Shown piece after piece: positions 1 through 8,628 of a stretch of DNA of 64,000 bases. This stretch comes from Clostridium sp. C2-6-12. GTDB lineage: Bacteria > Bacillota > Clostridia > Clostridiales > Clostridiaceae. Made by a program: the position numbers and the translations under genes. Position 1 is the first letter of the stretch; every line of letters begins with the position of its first letter. The stretch is from positions 124,001 through 188,000 of the forward strand of contig NZ_JAABNP010000004.1 of assembly GCF_009928485.1 (NCBI RefSeq), read 5' to 3'. The notes under the pieces were generated by a model. It saw nothing but the letters and a program-made list of their open reading frames with translations. It did no database searches and was not told where the DNA came from.

Positions 1-52
1 ATATAAGATTTTATTAAATATATATCAAATATTATTCTCAGGAGGTGAGAAA

Positions 53-565
53 ATGAGTTTATCCATTGACAATACTTTTTTAGGAAATCCTTATACTTCA
101 GGTATAACAGCAGATTATAAGTCTAATAATAAGACTACTCAAGAATTTCAGATTGAAAGTAAAAGTACACAAAAAAGTGAAAATACACAAAATGCAGAAG
201 ATAGCAGCGAAGATGAAAAGAAAGTACAAAAGAAAATGCAAATTACTTCTGAAATAGAAGGTCAATATTATTGTACTTATTTAGTTGATGAAGAAGGGCA
301 AAAAACAAAAATAAGCCAAGTTCCTATTGCTAAAGCTGGAATTCAAAACAGTTTAGAAAGTCCAATTCAATCTCCAGATACATCATCACCTTCTAATTAT
401 AATTTGCTTAAAGATGCTCATATTTCCTTTGAGCTAAAACAACAGCTAAGCATTGAGAGCACTCATAAACAAAACGTAAGAGATATGATGGATTTAATAA
501 ACGGCAAAAATAATTCAAATGATATTCTTGGAACTCTAAAATCCATTAGACATTTAGTTATGTAA
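53..565 (+). CDS. Unrecognised small hydrophilic protein
   Basis: I do not recognise a family for this 170-residue protein. It has no signal peptide or membrane segment. Residues about 15-60 are rich in Ser, Thr, Asn, Gln, Glu and Lys and look disordered; a more ordered stretch follows (about 62-95), then a Pro/Ser-rich linker and a C-terminal part with likely helices. A strong AGGAGGTGAG ribosome site lies 4 to 14 bases before the ATG, so it is very probably translated. It converges with the cell-wall-repeat gene downstream and is separated from it by a strong bidirectional hairpin. No function can be assigned from sequence or context. Confidence 0.7.
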   Translation: MSLSIDNTFLGNPYTSGITADYKSNNKTTQEFQIESKSTQKSENTQNAEDSSEDEKKVQKKMQITSEIEGQYYCTYLVDEEGQKTKISQVPIAKAGIQNSLESPIQSPDTSSPSNYNLLKDAHISFELKQQLSIESTHKQNVRDMMDLINGKNNSNDILGTLKSIRHLVM

Positions 566-603
566 ATATTAAGTAAAAATACTTCGTCAAATAATCTTCT
601 AAA

Positions 604-648
604 TATAATAATAGCTTCTTACTATTTTAGTAAGAAGCTATTATTATA
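604..648. terminator. Bidirectional terminator, 21-bp perfect stem
   Basis: A 21-base arm (604-624) and its exact reverse complement (628-648) are separated by three T bases. It lies between two convergent genes and probably ends transcription from both. The outer part of the stem is AT-only, giving A and T runs on each side. Confidence 0.85.
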
Positions 649-662
649 TTGGATCTTAAATA

Positions 663-1655
663 TTATGGATTTAATGTTTTTTGTATAAAGTTAATTTTAG
701 TCCAAGCCCCGTCTTCACCAAGGGTACATTCAACTCCATCAACATTTATAGTTGTATTTTTTTGCATTATTCCATTATTATTAAAATAATACATATCCCC
801 TTTAAATTCTTGCCAACCAGTTACCTTTTCATTCATTTCATTATAGTAATACCAATTATCTCCTTCTTTTTTCCACGATTTGCTTTCTACCTTATATGCA
901 TCTGTATTTTTATGCGCATTTTCAGCAGTCGTTAAATCTACAATTTTATCATCAGCATATGCACCTACTTCGTTTAGTTTATATCCATCTATTATAGTAT
1001 CTTTAAGTCTCAGTCCTGTCTGTTTGTCCAGATAACACCATCTATGGTTATAAGCTATCCACCCTGTAAGCCTTTTTCCAGTTTTATCTTGAAAATATGA
1101 ATTTTGAGCTGCTTCATCATATACCCATTCTCCATTAGTAGATGCTACATTGGCTGTTGCTCCTTCTATTAAATCATTTTCCCCACTTACTGTTGCTAAT
1201 GCTCCGTTTTGATTCGCTGCACCATTCTCATCTAACATGATTTTATTACCATTTGAAATTATAGTTGTGTTTTTAAGCATAACTCCATTTTTATCTTTAA
1301 AATACCACTTTTTATCTTCTTTAAGTATCCAAAGGCCTTCAGTATCTCCTATTTTAGCTGTATTTGACGTTACACTATTTTTATCCTGAATCCATGCTCC
1401 ATCTGCATCTAAATGATACTCTTTAAGCTTCGAAACCACTACTCCATCTTTTACCATAACTCCATTTGTTTCATCAAAGTAATACCACTTTCCGTCAATT
1501 TGTCGCCAGCCTCTTGCCTTTGAACCATCTTCATTAATATAATATTTATTTTCTCCTTCTTGTTTCCATTCAGCATTAGCTGCTATTGGTAATAATGTTA
1601 AGAAAGTTGCAGATGTTATTACGCTTAATATTCCTTTTTTCAAAATGCTTTTCAT
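663..1655 (-). CDS. Secreted cell-wall-binding repeat protein
   Basis: This is a 330-residue exported protein. Residues 1-28 form a signal peptide (basic start, hydrophobic core, ANA cleavage site). Most of the rest consists of repeats of the choline/glucan-binding type (CW_binding_1): WxxxxGKWYYFD followed by GVM and a beta-hairpin segment, with about six or seven recognisable copies. No catalytic domain is visible, so it probably binds wall teichoic acid or polysaccharide through the aromatic-rich repeats. It starts 73 bases after the stop of the BlaR1-like gene on the same strand and is probably the last gene of a blaI-blaR1 transcript. Its ribosome site (AAGGAAGAAGAATTAGG before ATG) resembles that of the sister gene at 4142-4816. 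The ligand is unknown. Confidence 0.85.
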   Translation of the reverse strand: MKSILKKGILSVITSATFLTLLPIAANAEWKQEGENKYYINEDGSKARGWRQIDGKWYYFDETNGVMVKDGVVVSKLKEYHLDADGAWIQDKNSVTSNTAKIGDTEGLWILKEDKKWYFKDKNGVMLKNTTIISNGNKIMLDENGAANQNGALATVSGENDLIEGATANVASTNGEWVYDEAAQNSYFQDKTGKRLTGWIAYNHRWCYLDKQTGLRLKDTIIDGYKLNEVGAYADDKIVDLTTAENAHKNTDAYKVESKSWKKEGDNWYYYNEMNEKVTGWQEFKGDMYYFNNNGIMQKNTTINVDGVECTLGEDGAWTKINFIQKTLNP

Positions 1656-1728
1656 CCTAATTCTTCTTCCTTTTCAATTTAATCTATTTTGCATAAGCTG
1701 CCCGTAAATATATTTTTCTCAATGGAAA

Positions 1729-3501
1729 TTATTTATTTTTCCAATATTTCAAAATACCATCTTCACCAATTTTATATTCTTTACCATCATCAGTAATAGT
1801 TACATTTTTTTGCATAACACCATCTTCATTATAATAGTGCCAATCTCCTTGATCATTTACCCATCCTGTTGTACGCTTATTATGATTTTGAATTTTATTG
1901 TTCAAGCTCTTCACTTCATTTTCACTTGATTTTTTATTATCTTCACTGTTGTTGATAGCTATATTTTTATTTTCATTAATTTGATTATTTAATGCTTCTC
2001 TACTATTATTTATTTGAGATTGATCAATATTTTTTTCTTGCTTCTGCTCTATTTCCTTTTCACCTAATGTTTTATTTATAAGCTTTTCTGCTTCCTGATT
2101 TTTATTACTTACTGGCAATTTATCTACTGAATGATTTGTATTATTATTTTCAAATTCTTTAATCCAAACACCATTTCCATCAAATTTATATTTCTTACCC
2201 TCAAGAACTAATTCTTTATTCTTTACCATGACACCATTAATGTAATAATACCATTTATCATTATCCAATATCCATCCATTGTTATTGCTTGATAAATTAG
2301 CGTTTCCTTCATTTTCTGAGTTGACTACTTCTGATTCATCTTTATTGTTACTTGTAACTCCAATATCATTATTTTCAATTACTGCTTCCATCTGTGGCAT
2401 CTGTATAATATTTTCAGCATCTAAAGCCTTGACTGCCAAATTATTACTAAGTATTATTATTGTTGCAGCCACACATGCCATGACCGCTTTTAATGTCATT
2501 CTATAAGAGCCTTTTTTAAATTCTTTTATCATTCCTATTCTATCTTTAATTTGATTATTAGTTTCAAAAAAGACCGGTACTTGATAATAATTTTTTCTAT
2601 TTAAAAGCATTCTTGAAAGCTTTAAAAGAGTCATTCCATATTCAATACCTTCTTCCTCCTTAAGAAGTTCAAGAACACTTGCATCACAGGCATATTCCCT
2701 ATATAGTTTTGCTTTTTTTACTGCAAGCCATACTAGTGGATTAAACCAATGTAATATCAACACCATTATTCCTAAAAAATTACAAATCAAATCTTTTCTT
2801 TTATAATGCATTAATTCATGTAAAAATATGTGTTCAAGCTGATTATTATCCTTTATATCTAAAACATATTTAGGAATATAAATTTTAGGTTTTATGACAC
2901 CTAATATACACGGACTCTTAAAGCCATCATATACATATACAGGAATCCTTGATTTTATATTTATTTTATTCCTACATTCTTTTATTAATGAAACAATCTC
3001 TGAAGATGCTTTATTCACTAATAACTTGGTTGTTCTTCTCAAATTAAATATAAATTTTAATAGCGTTAAACCAACAATTGCTGCTCCTATAGTCCATATA
3101 AGAGAAGCTATTTTTAAAATATTTGAAATTAAATTTTTTATATCAGTATCTTGAATTTTATCATTTTTAGTATAATCTTCATTAATATTATAATTATAAT
3201 CCACATATTCATTATGAGTGACTTGAGGAAGGTTACCCACTTCATAAATATCATTTTTTTTATTTTGCTCTTGAACTGAATTTCCATATTTCTCATATAA
3301 AATACTTATTATATTTGTATTCGTTTCAGTAACAACTGGTATAAGAAGCTTAATTAGTACTAAAATCCACAGTGCATTTTTAACTCTAATACTAATGTTA
3401 TTACGAAATATTTTTAATATAAAAACCACTAATATTATAAAAATACTTGCTGATAAAGAAGCTTGTAAAAAACTCAAAAAAATTCTTTCTAATATTTCCA
3501 T
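1729..3501 (-). CDS. BlaR1-like M56 membrane metalloprotease with C-terminal cell-wall-binding repeats
   Basis: The 590-residue protein has N-terminal membrane helices (about 8-30, 42-58 and 130-153) and an M56 zinc protease core: HELMH at 228-232 and EYACD at 269-273, the signature of BlaR1/MecR1. A last membrane helix lies near 335-352. In classical BlaR1 the part after this helix is a penicillin-binding sensor. Here it is instead two CW_binding_1 repeat blocks (about 400-445 and 545-588) joined by a low-complexity Asn/Glu/Lys-rich linker, with no SxxK serine sensor motif. It follows the blaI-like gene by 49 bases on the same strand. By analogy, ligand binding outside would activate the protease to cleave the repressor. 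The membrane and catalytic layout is seen; the sensing role is inferred. Confidence 0.88.
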   Translation of the reverse strand: MEILERIFLSFLQASLSASIFIILVVFILKIFRNNISIRVKNALWILVLIKLLIPVVTETNTNIISILYEKYGNSVQEQNKKNDIYEVGNLPQVTHNEYVDYNYNINEDYTKNDKIQDTDIKNLISNILKIASLIWTIGAAIVGLTLLKFIFNLRRTTKLLVNKASSEIVSLIKECRNKINIKSRIPVYVYDGFKSPCILGVIKPKIYIPKYVLDIKDNNQLEHIFLHELMHYKRKDLICNFLGIMVLILHWFNPLVWLAVKKAKLYREYACDASVLELLKEEEGIEYGMTLLKLSRMLLNRKNYYQVPVFFETNNQIKDRIGMIKEFKKGSYRMTLKAVMACVAATIIILSNNLAVKALDAENIIQMPQMEAVIENNDIGVTSNNKDESEVVNSENEGNANLSSNNNGWILDNDKWYYYINGVMVKNKELVLEGKKYKFDGNGVWIKEFENNNTNHSVDKLPVSNKNQEAEKLINKTLGEKEIEQKQEKNIDQSQINNSREALNNQINENKNIAINNSEDNKKSSENEVKSLNNKIQNHNKRTTGWVNDQGDWHYYNEDGVMQKNVTITDDGKEYKIGEDGILKYWKNK

Positions 3502-3550
3502 AAAAATAACCTCTCTGAAAGTGCATTAAAATTTATTTAAACAATATTGA

Positions 3551-3943
3551 TTACTTTTTATTTAAATTTTTTTCTTTTTTCTCTTTAAGAAGATTTTCTA
3601 ATTCTTCAATTTCATCAATAGACAAGTTATCGTCTTCTAAAAACTTACTAAAGAGTATGTTTAAAGCCCCATTGTATACTTTATTTAAAAAGAAATTATT
3701 TTCAGACTTTATACACTCATCTTCCGATACTAATGGATAATAGTTATAAACTCTCCCCGTTTTTTCAAAACCTATTGCTTCTTTTTTAATAAGTCTTGTT
3801 ATAAAAGTTTTTATAGTTTGAGTTGACCAATTATTTTCTTCTGCTAATGATGCTATAATTTTTTCTGAAGTTAATGGATTTGCTTTCCATAAAAGTTTCA
3901 TTACTTCCCACTCTGCTTCAGATATCTTTGGAAGTTCCTTCAT
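3551..3943 (-). CDS. BlaI/MecI/CopY-family transcriptional repressor
   Basis: The 130-residue protein matches BlaI/MecI in length and layout: a winged helix at residues 1-75 (opening ISEAEWEVMKLLW, then a recognition helix around STQTIKTFITRL) and a helical dimerisation tail. These repressors bind TACA-N2-TGTA dyads and are inactivated by proteolysis in the linker by a partner M56 protease, which is encoded immediately downstream. A perfect operator (3970-3979) lies just after its own promoter, so it is probably autoregulated. The ribosome site is AAAAGGGG. No beta-lactamase or penicillin-binding-protein gene is nearby; the likely targets are cell-wall-repeat proteins. Confidence 0.92.
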   Translation of the reverse strand: MKELPKISEAEWEVMKLLWKANPLTSEKIIASLAEENNWSTQTIKTFITRLIKKEAIGFEKTGRVYNYYPLVSEDECIKSENNFFLNKVYNGALNILFSKFLEDDNLSIDEIEELENLLKEKKEKNLNKK

Positions 3944-3969
3944 TTATAATGCCCCTTTCACTTTTGGTT

Positions 3970-4021
3970 TACATCTGTAAATATCCATTTTTAGTTTATC
4001 TCCATGAATTTTGTTTGTCAA
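3970..4021 (-). promoter_or_regulatory. Promoter and BlaI-type operator of the blaI-blaR1 unit
   Basis: Reading leftward, the -35 is TTGACA (4016-4021), the spacer is 17 bases, and the -10 is TAAACT (3993-3998). The operator TACATCTGTA (3970-3979), inside the wider dyad TTTACATCTGTAAA, lies just past the expected start of transcription. TACA-N2-TGTA is the core known for BlaI/MecI. The -35, spacing and -10 are identical to those of the promoter at 4873-4901. Confidence 0.8.
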
Positions 4022-4141
4022 TGCATTAATTACCAAAATTAAACTTATTTGTACGCGATATACTCAAGTATAGTTAAAAACAGCCTAATACTATTAATAT
4101 TTAGTAAAAAGCTGTTTAATTTCATTTACCTACTTTTAATA

Positions 4142-4816
4142 TTATTTGCTTGTGCAAACCCCATTACTTCCGAACGTATAGTTTTTATCATCAATTTTTA
4201 TAGTTGTATTTTGTTGCATAACTCCATTTTGATCTAAATAATACCACTTACCATCTTCATTGAGCCATCCTTTAGTGTATGAACTTTCTCCATTCTTTTT
4301 ATAATACCATTTACCACTATTATTTATCCAAAGGCCATTCAATTTATATGAACTTGATCCTGCATCCGCTTCCCCATCAATCCATGCACCGTCTGCTCCA
4401 AGCTTATACTCTTTACCACCAGACATTACAGTTGTATTTCTTAACATAGTTCCGGATTTATCATAAAAATACCACTTGCCTCCATCACGTTTCCATGTTC
4501 CTTCAGTATTATTTGAATAACTTGTACTTGCTGACACATATTTTTTTCCTTCAGTCCATACTCCATCTGCTCCTAATACATATCCACCATCTATTGTCGT
4601 ATTTTTTTGCATAACTCCATTATCATTAAAATAATACCAATTTCCATTTTGATCTTGCATCCATCCTGTTATATATGTTCCATTTTCATTATTGAAATAA
4701 TATTTATTTCCATCCTTCTCTTTCCATTCAGCATTAGCTGATATTGGTAACACTCCTATTAATGCTGTAGCTGCTAATGCAAATACTAATGTTTTCTTTA
4801 TAAAAATATTTCTCAT
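4142..4816 (-). CDS. Secreted cell-wall-binding repeat protein
   Basis: The 224-residue protein has a signal peptide ending ANA at 27-29, followed almost entirely by CW_binding_1 repeats (WxxxxGNWYYFNDNGVMQKNTT and variants, about six). It resembles the protein at 663-1655 in its signal peptide, repeats and ribosome site. No enzyme domain is visible. Its promoter carries two BlaI-type operators, one lying between -35 and -10, so it is probably a direct target of the repressor encoded just downstream on the same strand. It may be a wall-associated effector or decoy that shares the ligand of the BlaR1-like sensor; that is inference. Confidence 0.85.
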   Translation of the reverse strand: MRNIFIKKTLVFALAATALIGVLPISANAEWKEKDGNKYYFNNENGTYITGWMQDQNGNWYYFNDNGVMQKNTTIDGGYVLGADGVWTEGKKYVSASTSYSNNTEGTWKRDGGKWYFYDKSGTMLRNTTVMSGGKEYKLGADGAWIDGEADAGSSSYKLNGLWINNSGKWYYKKNGESSYTKGWLNEDGKWYYLDQNGVMQQNTTIKIDDKNYTFGSNGVCTSK

Positions 4817-4845
4817 CCTTATTCTTCCTTTCTCAAATTAAAAAT

Positions 4846-4901
4846 AAATCTACAATCGTAAACCACACATTAAGTTTACAACTGTAGATTTATTTTGTCA
4901 A
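4846..4901 (-). promoter_or_regulatory. Promoter with twin BlaI-type operators for the 4142-4816 gene
   Basis: Reading leftward, the -35 is TTGACA (4896-4901) and the -10 is TAAACT (4873-4878), with a 17-base spacer. Operator 1, TACAACTGTA (4877-4886), fills the spacer next to the -10. Operator 2, TACAATCGTA (4851-4860, one mismatch), lies just downstream. The two form a larger inverted repeat of 18-base arms (4846-4863 and 4874-4891; 16 of 18 bases pair). This is the layout expected for tight repression. Confidence 0.85.
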
Positions 4902-5353
4902 TACTTAACAATTAAATATTAAGTTAGAATTTAAGATTTTTTCTTAATATATTTTCTACTAATTCATGATTAAAATATCAACAATTCAAAAGAAATCCTT
5001 ACTTTTCTACCCCTGACGACACTAAAATATTTTCTAAAGAAATAGATACTATTAAAGGGTTAAAGATATTTATAAACAGCTTTGTTAACTTCTTTTCTCT
5101 GTAATTCTAATTTAATCTTGGCTTTTTATATTTAGAATTTTAAGTAATCTACATAATAGAAATAATAAAATAAATTTATATTTGTATATGTGGATTATTT
5201 TTTCACTTATTTATTGCCCATAATTTTATCTAATGATAATATTTACTTATATACAAGATACATATTATCATTAAACGTCTTAAATCAAATTACAAGCTTT
5301 AGATTTTTTATAATTACCTAAATTCAAAAGCTGAAATTAAAGAAGGAACTATT
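4902..5353. other. AT-rich intergenic region
   Basis: About 450 bases between a leftward and a rightward gene. The only candidate signal for the rightward gene is a TATAAT at 5309-5314, without a convincing -35. I see no further TACA-N2-TGTA dyad, no RNA gene and no coding frame. Confidence 0.5.
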
Positions 5354-5743
5354 ATGTTTAAAAAGTGGGATATAATTATAATCATTTTACTAATCTGCTT
5401 ATCTTTTATTCCTGAACTAGTTTTTGGGGTAATAATGGGACACAATTATAATGGAACTTATGCTGAAATAACGCTAGATGGTAAGCTTTATAAGAAAGTT
5501 CTCCTATCAGAGCATAGAGGTGAAGAAGAAATAGAAGTAAAAACAGACTACGGATATAATACAATTGAACTTAAAGATGATTCTATTAGAATAGTAGATT
5601 CAGACTGTCCTGATAAAATTTGTGTAAAATCCGGCTTTATATCAAAACCAGGAGATCTTTTAGTATGTCTTCCACATAAGTTAATGGTTGAAATTAAAAG
5701 CAATAATAATGAAAAAGATACTGATATTATACCAGTACATTGA
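5354..5743 (+). CDS. NusG domain II-like membrane-anchored protein
   Basis: The 129-residue protein has one N-terminal membrane helix (about 6-27) and an extracytoplasmic beta domain of the NusG_II type. This includes the usual DSDCPDKICVKSGFISKPGD stretch with two Cys and a following LVCLPHKL segment with a third. In Clostridia such proteins usually sit beside a Gx-type membrane protein and near rnf/apbE genes, as here; their biochemical role is not established. The next gene begins 10 bases after its stop, so they are probably cotranscribed. The ribosome site is GAAGGA, 6 bases before the ATG. Confidence 0.8.
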   Translation: MFKKWDIIIIILLICLSFIPELVFGVIMGHNYNGTYAEITLDGKLYKKVLLSEHRGEEEIEVKTDYGYNTIELKDDSIRIVDSDCPDKICVKSGFISKPGDLLVCLPHKLMVEIKSNNNEKDTDIIPVH

Positions 5744-5753
5744 GGTGAATCCG

Positions 5754-6314
5754 ATGAGTAAAACATTTAGAATAGTTTTTATAGGTCTTTTGGTATCACA
5801 AGCTTTAGCTCTCTATGCTGTTGAAAGTATGATTCCAGTGCCCTTCATTGCACCTGGTGCAAAGCTTGGACTCGCAAATTTAATTACTGTTGTAGCATTG
5901 TACACATTGAAAAGTAAAAAAGATGTTTTTTTAGTAATATTACTAAGACTTTTACTTGCAACTATGATCGGTGGCACACTATCAACTTTCATATATAGCG
6001 TTGCTGGTGCAATTCTTAGTTATTTAGCAATGGTATTAGTCAAAGGATCATTAAAAGATAAAGTTAGTATAATCGGCGTAAGTTCTGCTGGTGCTTTCTT
6101 TCATAATGTTGGTCAGTTAATTGTGGCTTCTGCTATGGTTGAAAATATTGCTATAATGCTTTATCTTCCTATTTTATCTCTAACGGGTATATCTACTGGA
6201 ATTTTCATTGGAATCACTTCAAATTTTATAGTTAGACATCTTTCTAAACTACATTATTTTAGCAATTTAAATATAAGTGAATATAATTTGGAACATGAAC
6301 AAAACAAGGTGTAG
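5754..6314 (+). CDS. Gx transporter family protein (heptaprenyl diphosphate synthase component I-like)
   Basis: The protein is a very hydrophobic 186-residue membrane protein with five or six helices, containing the pattern PFIAPGAKLGLANLITVVAL typical of the Hpre_diP_synt_I/Gx transporter family. The family name comes from a heptaprenyl diphosphate synthase subunit, but many members look more like small ECF-type transporters. A longer in-frame start exists at 5688, but it overlaps the upstream gene; the ATG at 5754 follows GAGGTGA at good spacing and is preferred. The pairing with the NusG-II protein is typical for Clostridia. The substrate is unknown. Confidence 0.82.
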   Translation: MSKTFRIVFIGLLVSQALALYAVESMIPVPFIAPGAKLGLANLITVVALYTLKSKKDVFLVILLRLLLATMIGGTLSTFIYSVAGAILSYLAMVLVKGSLKDKVSIIGVSSAGAFFHNVGQLIVASAMVENIAIMLYLPILSLTGISTGIFIGITSNFIVRHLSKLHYFSNLNISEYNLEHEQNKV

Positions 6315-6344
6315 TTAACATAAATTTTATGTTAGCTACACCTT
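6306..6344. terminator. Terminator after the Gx-family gene
   Basis: The arms AAGGTGTAGTTAACATAAA and its near-exact reverse complement form a long hairpin overlapping the stop codon region. It probably ends the 5354-6314 unit, between convergent genes. Confidence 0.75.
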
Positions 6345-6434
6345 ATATAATTTTGTTTAAGATTTCTAATCTTTAATATTCCTTGCAATTGTAGAAAGGG
6401 GAATTATTCTAAATTTATTATTTAAATAACCTCT

Positions 6435-7484
6435 CTAATTTGCAAATTTAAAATCCTTATGTAAATTTGTAACTCTATCTTTAAATCCATTTGAAGTATA
6501 AACTTTATAATCTGAAGTTGTAATTTCACATGATACCTTTGGCATATTATTAATTAACTTTAAGCCTTTTTCTGGTCCAAGTGTAAAAACTGTAGTAGTA
6601 AGAAGATCTGCTATCATACCATTGTCATCAAATTCTCCATTTATTACTATAGTATCACTCATAACTCCATTATCTACTGGATACCCAGTTTTAGGATCTA
6701 TAATATGATGATATCTTTTATTGTCCTTTATAAAACATCTTTCGTAATCTCCAGAAGTAGATAAAGATTCATTTGTCATCTTTATTATTCCTAAATATTC
6801 ATTAGGATCTTCATTTCTAGGATGTTTAATTCCAACTGCCCAATCCTTATTTTCTTTATTTTTTCCAACCGCATAAATTGAACTTGAACCTAAATTAATA
6901 AGTCCATTTTCAATTTTATATTTCTTATAGATTTTTAATACTTCATCAACTGCAAATCCTTTAGCCACTCCGCCTAAATCTATTGCCATGCCTTCCTTTT
7001 GAAGCATAATACTGCTGTCATTTTCGTTAATGCTAATTTTATCATATCCAACTAGCAGAAGCTTTCCTTTAATTTCTTCATCAGATGGAAGTCTTTCATT
7101 GTCTGTACCTATTCCCCATAAATTTATTATTGGTCCTAATGTAATATCAAAAGCTCCCTCACTTAATTTAGAATATTCCACTGAGGTTTTTACCATTTTT
7201 AAAATTTCCGGATGAACTTTTACATAACCTTTCCCTGAAGCTTCATTTATTTTATAAACATCACTTGTATTAATGTTTGTACTTGCCATTTCATTAATTT
7301 CATCTAATTTTTTAAAACTTTCCTCAACCGCTTCTTTTGAATTTTCTCCATAAGCATTTAAAGTCACGGCTGTATCCATTACTATATTGCTTTTTTCATA
7401 GAACTTACCTTTGTTATTTGTGCAAGAAACACAAAACATACCACTTAAAATTACTCCTATTAGTGGATATATAATCTTTTTCAT
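6435..7484 (-). CDS. apbE: FAD:protein FMN transferase (lipoprotein)
   Basis: The 349-residue ApbE-family enzyme transfers FMN from FAD to a threonine in target proteins such as RnfG and RnfD. Residues 1-21 are a lipoprotein signal (lipobox FCVSC, Cys21), so it is anchored outside the membrane. Recognisable motifs include MDTAVTLNAYG near the start of the domain, GGVAKGFAVD (nucleotide/metal region), and SGDYERCF with HHIIDPKTGYPV in the C-terminal half. It lies just downstream of the rnf operon on the same strand but after a hairpin and a 260-base gap, so it may have its own promoter. Both RnfG and RnfD in this window carry the substrate threonine motif. Confidence 0.92.
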   Translation of the reverse strand: MKKIIYPLIGVILSGMFCVSCTNNKGKFYEKSNIVMDTAVTLNAYGENSKEAVEESFKKLDEINEMASTNINTSDVYKINEASGKGYVKVHPEILKMVKTSVEYSKLSEGAFDITLGPIINLWGIGTDNERLPSDEEIKGKLLLVGYDKISINENDSSIMLQKEGMAIDLGGVAKGFAVDEVLKIYKKYKIENGLINLGSSSIYAVGKNKENKDWAVGIKHPRNEDPNEYLGIIKMTNESLSTSGDYERCFIKDNKRYHHIIDPKTGYPVDNGVMSDTIVINGEFDDNGMIADLLTTTVFTLGPEKGLKLINNMPKVSCEITTSDYKVYTSNGFKDRVTNLHKDFKFAN

Positions 7485-7663
7485 ATATGTACTCCAATCT
7501 CTTATTTTATATTGATGCTATACAAAAATACATCAGAAAAATCTTATCTTTAATTATTAACTAACTTTATAATATTAACAATACAATTTACTAGTTGCTT
7601 TATTAATATAAATTATATAAAATTTCAACTTAAATTTCATTAATTCACAAGCTACTTTTACAT

Positions 7664-7707
7664 AAAATTAGACTCAAACTAATTCTAATTAGCATGAGCC
7701 TAATTTT
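7664..7707. terminator. Probable terminator of the rnf operon
   Basis: The arms AAAATTAGACTCA and TGAGCCTAATTTT pair with one mismatch around an AT-rich loop that can itself fold. The hairpin lies about 40-80 bases past the rnfB stop and is followed by T-rich DNA. The end coordinates are approximate. Confidence 0.65.
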
Positions 7708-7744
7708 TATAAGAATTAAGATTACAAGCTTAATTTTTTATTTA

Positions 7745-8596
7745 TTAAACAGTAGCTTTTAAATTAACTGTATTTCCATTTGTTTGTCCTTGGATAGCAA
7801 GATTAATTGCTCCTGTTGGACATTTAGCTATACAGGTTACTTCACTACATTTTTCCATGCAGATCTTATGATCAACTACTGCAAGATTATTTTTAATTTC
7901 AATAGCACCATATGAACAGTTTTTTGCACAAATACCGCAGCCTATACATGCTGCTGTACATAATTTCCTTGCTATTGCTCCTTTATCCTTAGAATTACAA
8001 TCTACTTTTATCTTTGCATTGGTTGGTATCATTTGAATAACGCTCTTTGGACACGCTATCTCACAAGCTCCACAGCCAGTACATCTTTTTTTATTAACAA
8101 CTGGAAGTCCATTTTCTCCCATAGACATAGCTCCAAAATTACAAACTTCCACACAGTTTCCAAAACCTACACAACCATTTTTACAGCCTTTAGGTCCGCC
8201 TTGAACCATACTTGCTGCTTTACAATCTTTTACACCTTTATAATTATAGCTTAAAACAGCTTTGTCCCCTGTTCCTCTACATCTAACATGAGCTATTCTT
8301 GGTTCTACCTTTTCTGCTGCTTTTCCTGTAAGCTCTGCTACTAATTTTGCCACAGCTTCCTTACCAGGTACACATAAATTAGGTGCAACATCAGGATTTA
8401 AAACTACAGCTTCTGCATAATTAGCACAGCCTGCAAAACCACATGCTCCACATTGACCTTTAGGAAGCACCTCTTCAACTTCATGTATAAGCGGATTTAC
8501 TTCCATGGCAAACTTTTTATTTGCTACTGCAAGAATAAATCCAAAAACAATTCCAACTGCTCCCATTACTACAACAACCATTATAGCAGTACTCAT
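7745..8596 (-). CDS. rnfB: Rnf complex subunit RnfB (iron-sulfur)
   Basis: The 283-residue RnfB is the ferredoxin-interacting subunit of the Rnf complex, which couples ferredoxin oxidation and NAD reduction to ion pumping. It has an N-terminal membrane helix (about 4-25), a four-cysteine cluster of the type CGACGFAGCANYAEA plus a later Cys (residues about 49-75), and at least three more Cys-rich sites including CTGCGACEIACPKSV, CIGCGICAKNCSYGA and CMEKCSEVTCIAKCP. It is the last gene of rnfCDGEAB, which is the clostridial order. A 92-base gap separates it from rnfA and contains a GGGGTCAGACCC element. The ribosome site is AAGGAGATG. Confidence 0.96.
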   Translation of the reverse strand: MSTAIMVVVVMGAVGIVFGFILAVANKKFAMEVNPLIHEVEEVLPKGQCGACGFAGCANYAEAVVLNPDVAPNLCVPGKEAVAKLVAELTGKAAEKVEPRIAHVRCRGTGDKAVLSYNYKGVKDCKAASMVQGGPKGCKNGCVGFGNCVEVCNFGAMSMGENGLPVVNKKRCTGCGACEIACPKSVIQMIPTNAKIKVDCNSKDKGAIARKLCTAACIGCGICAKNCSYGAIEIKNNLAVVDHKICMEKCSEVTCIAKCPTGAINLAIQGQTNGNTVNLKATV

Positions 8597-8628
8597 ATAT
8601 CAATTCATCTCCTTAATCTTTATCAATA

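Noticed and set aside
681..935. 84-codon rightward frame inside the cell-wall-repeat gene
   Set aside because: It is antisense to a gene with clear signal peptide and repeats and lacks a ribosome site.
663..4816. Phage lysin or toxin genes because of choline-binding-type repeats
   Set aside because: No amidase, lysozyme or toxin domain and no phage genes are present; the proteins are signal peptide plus repeats only.
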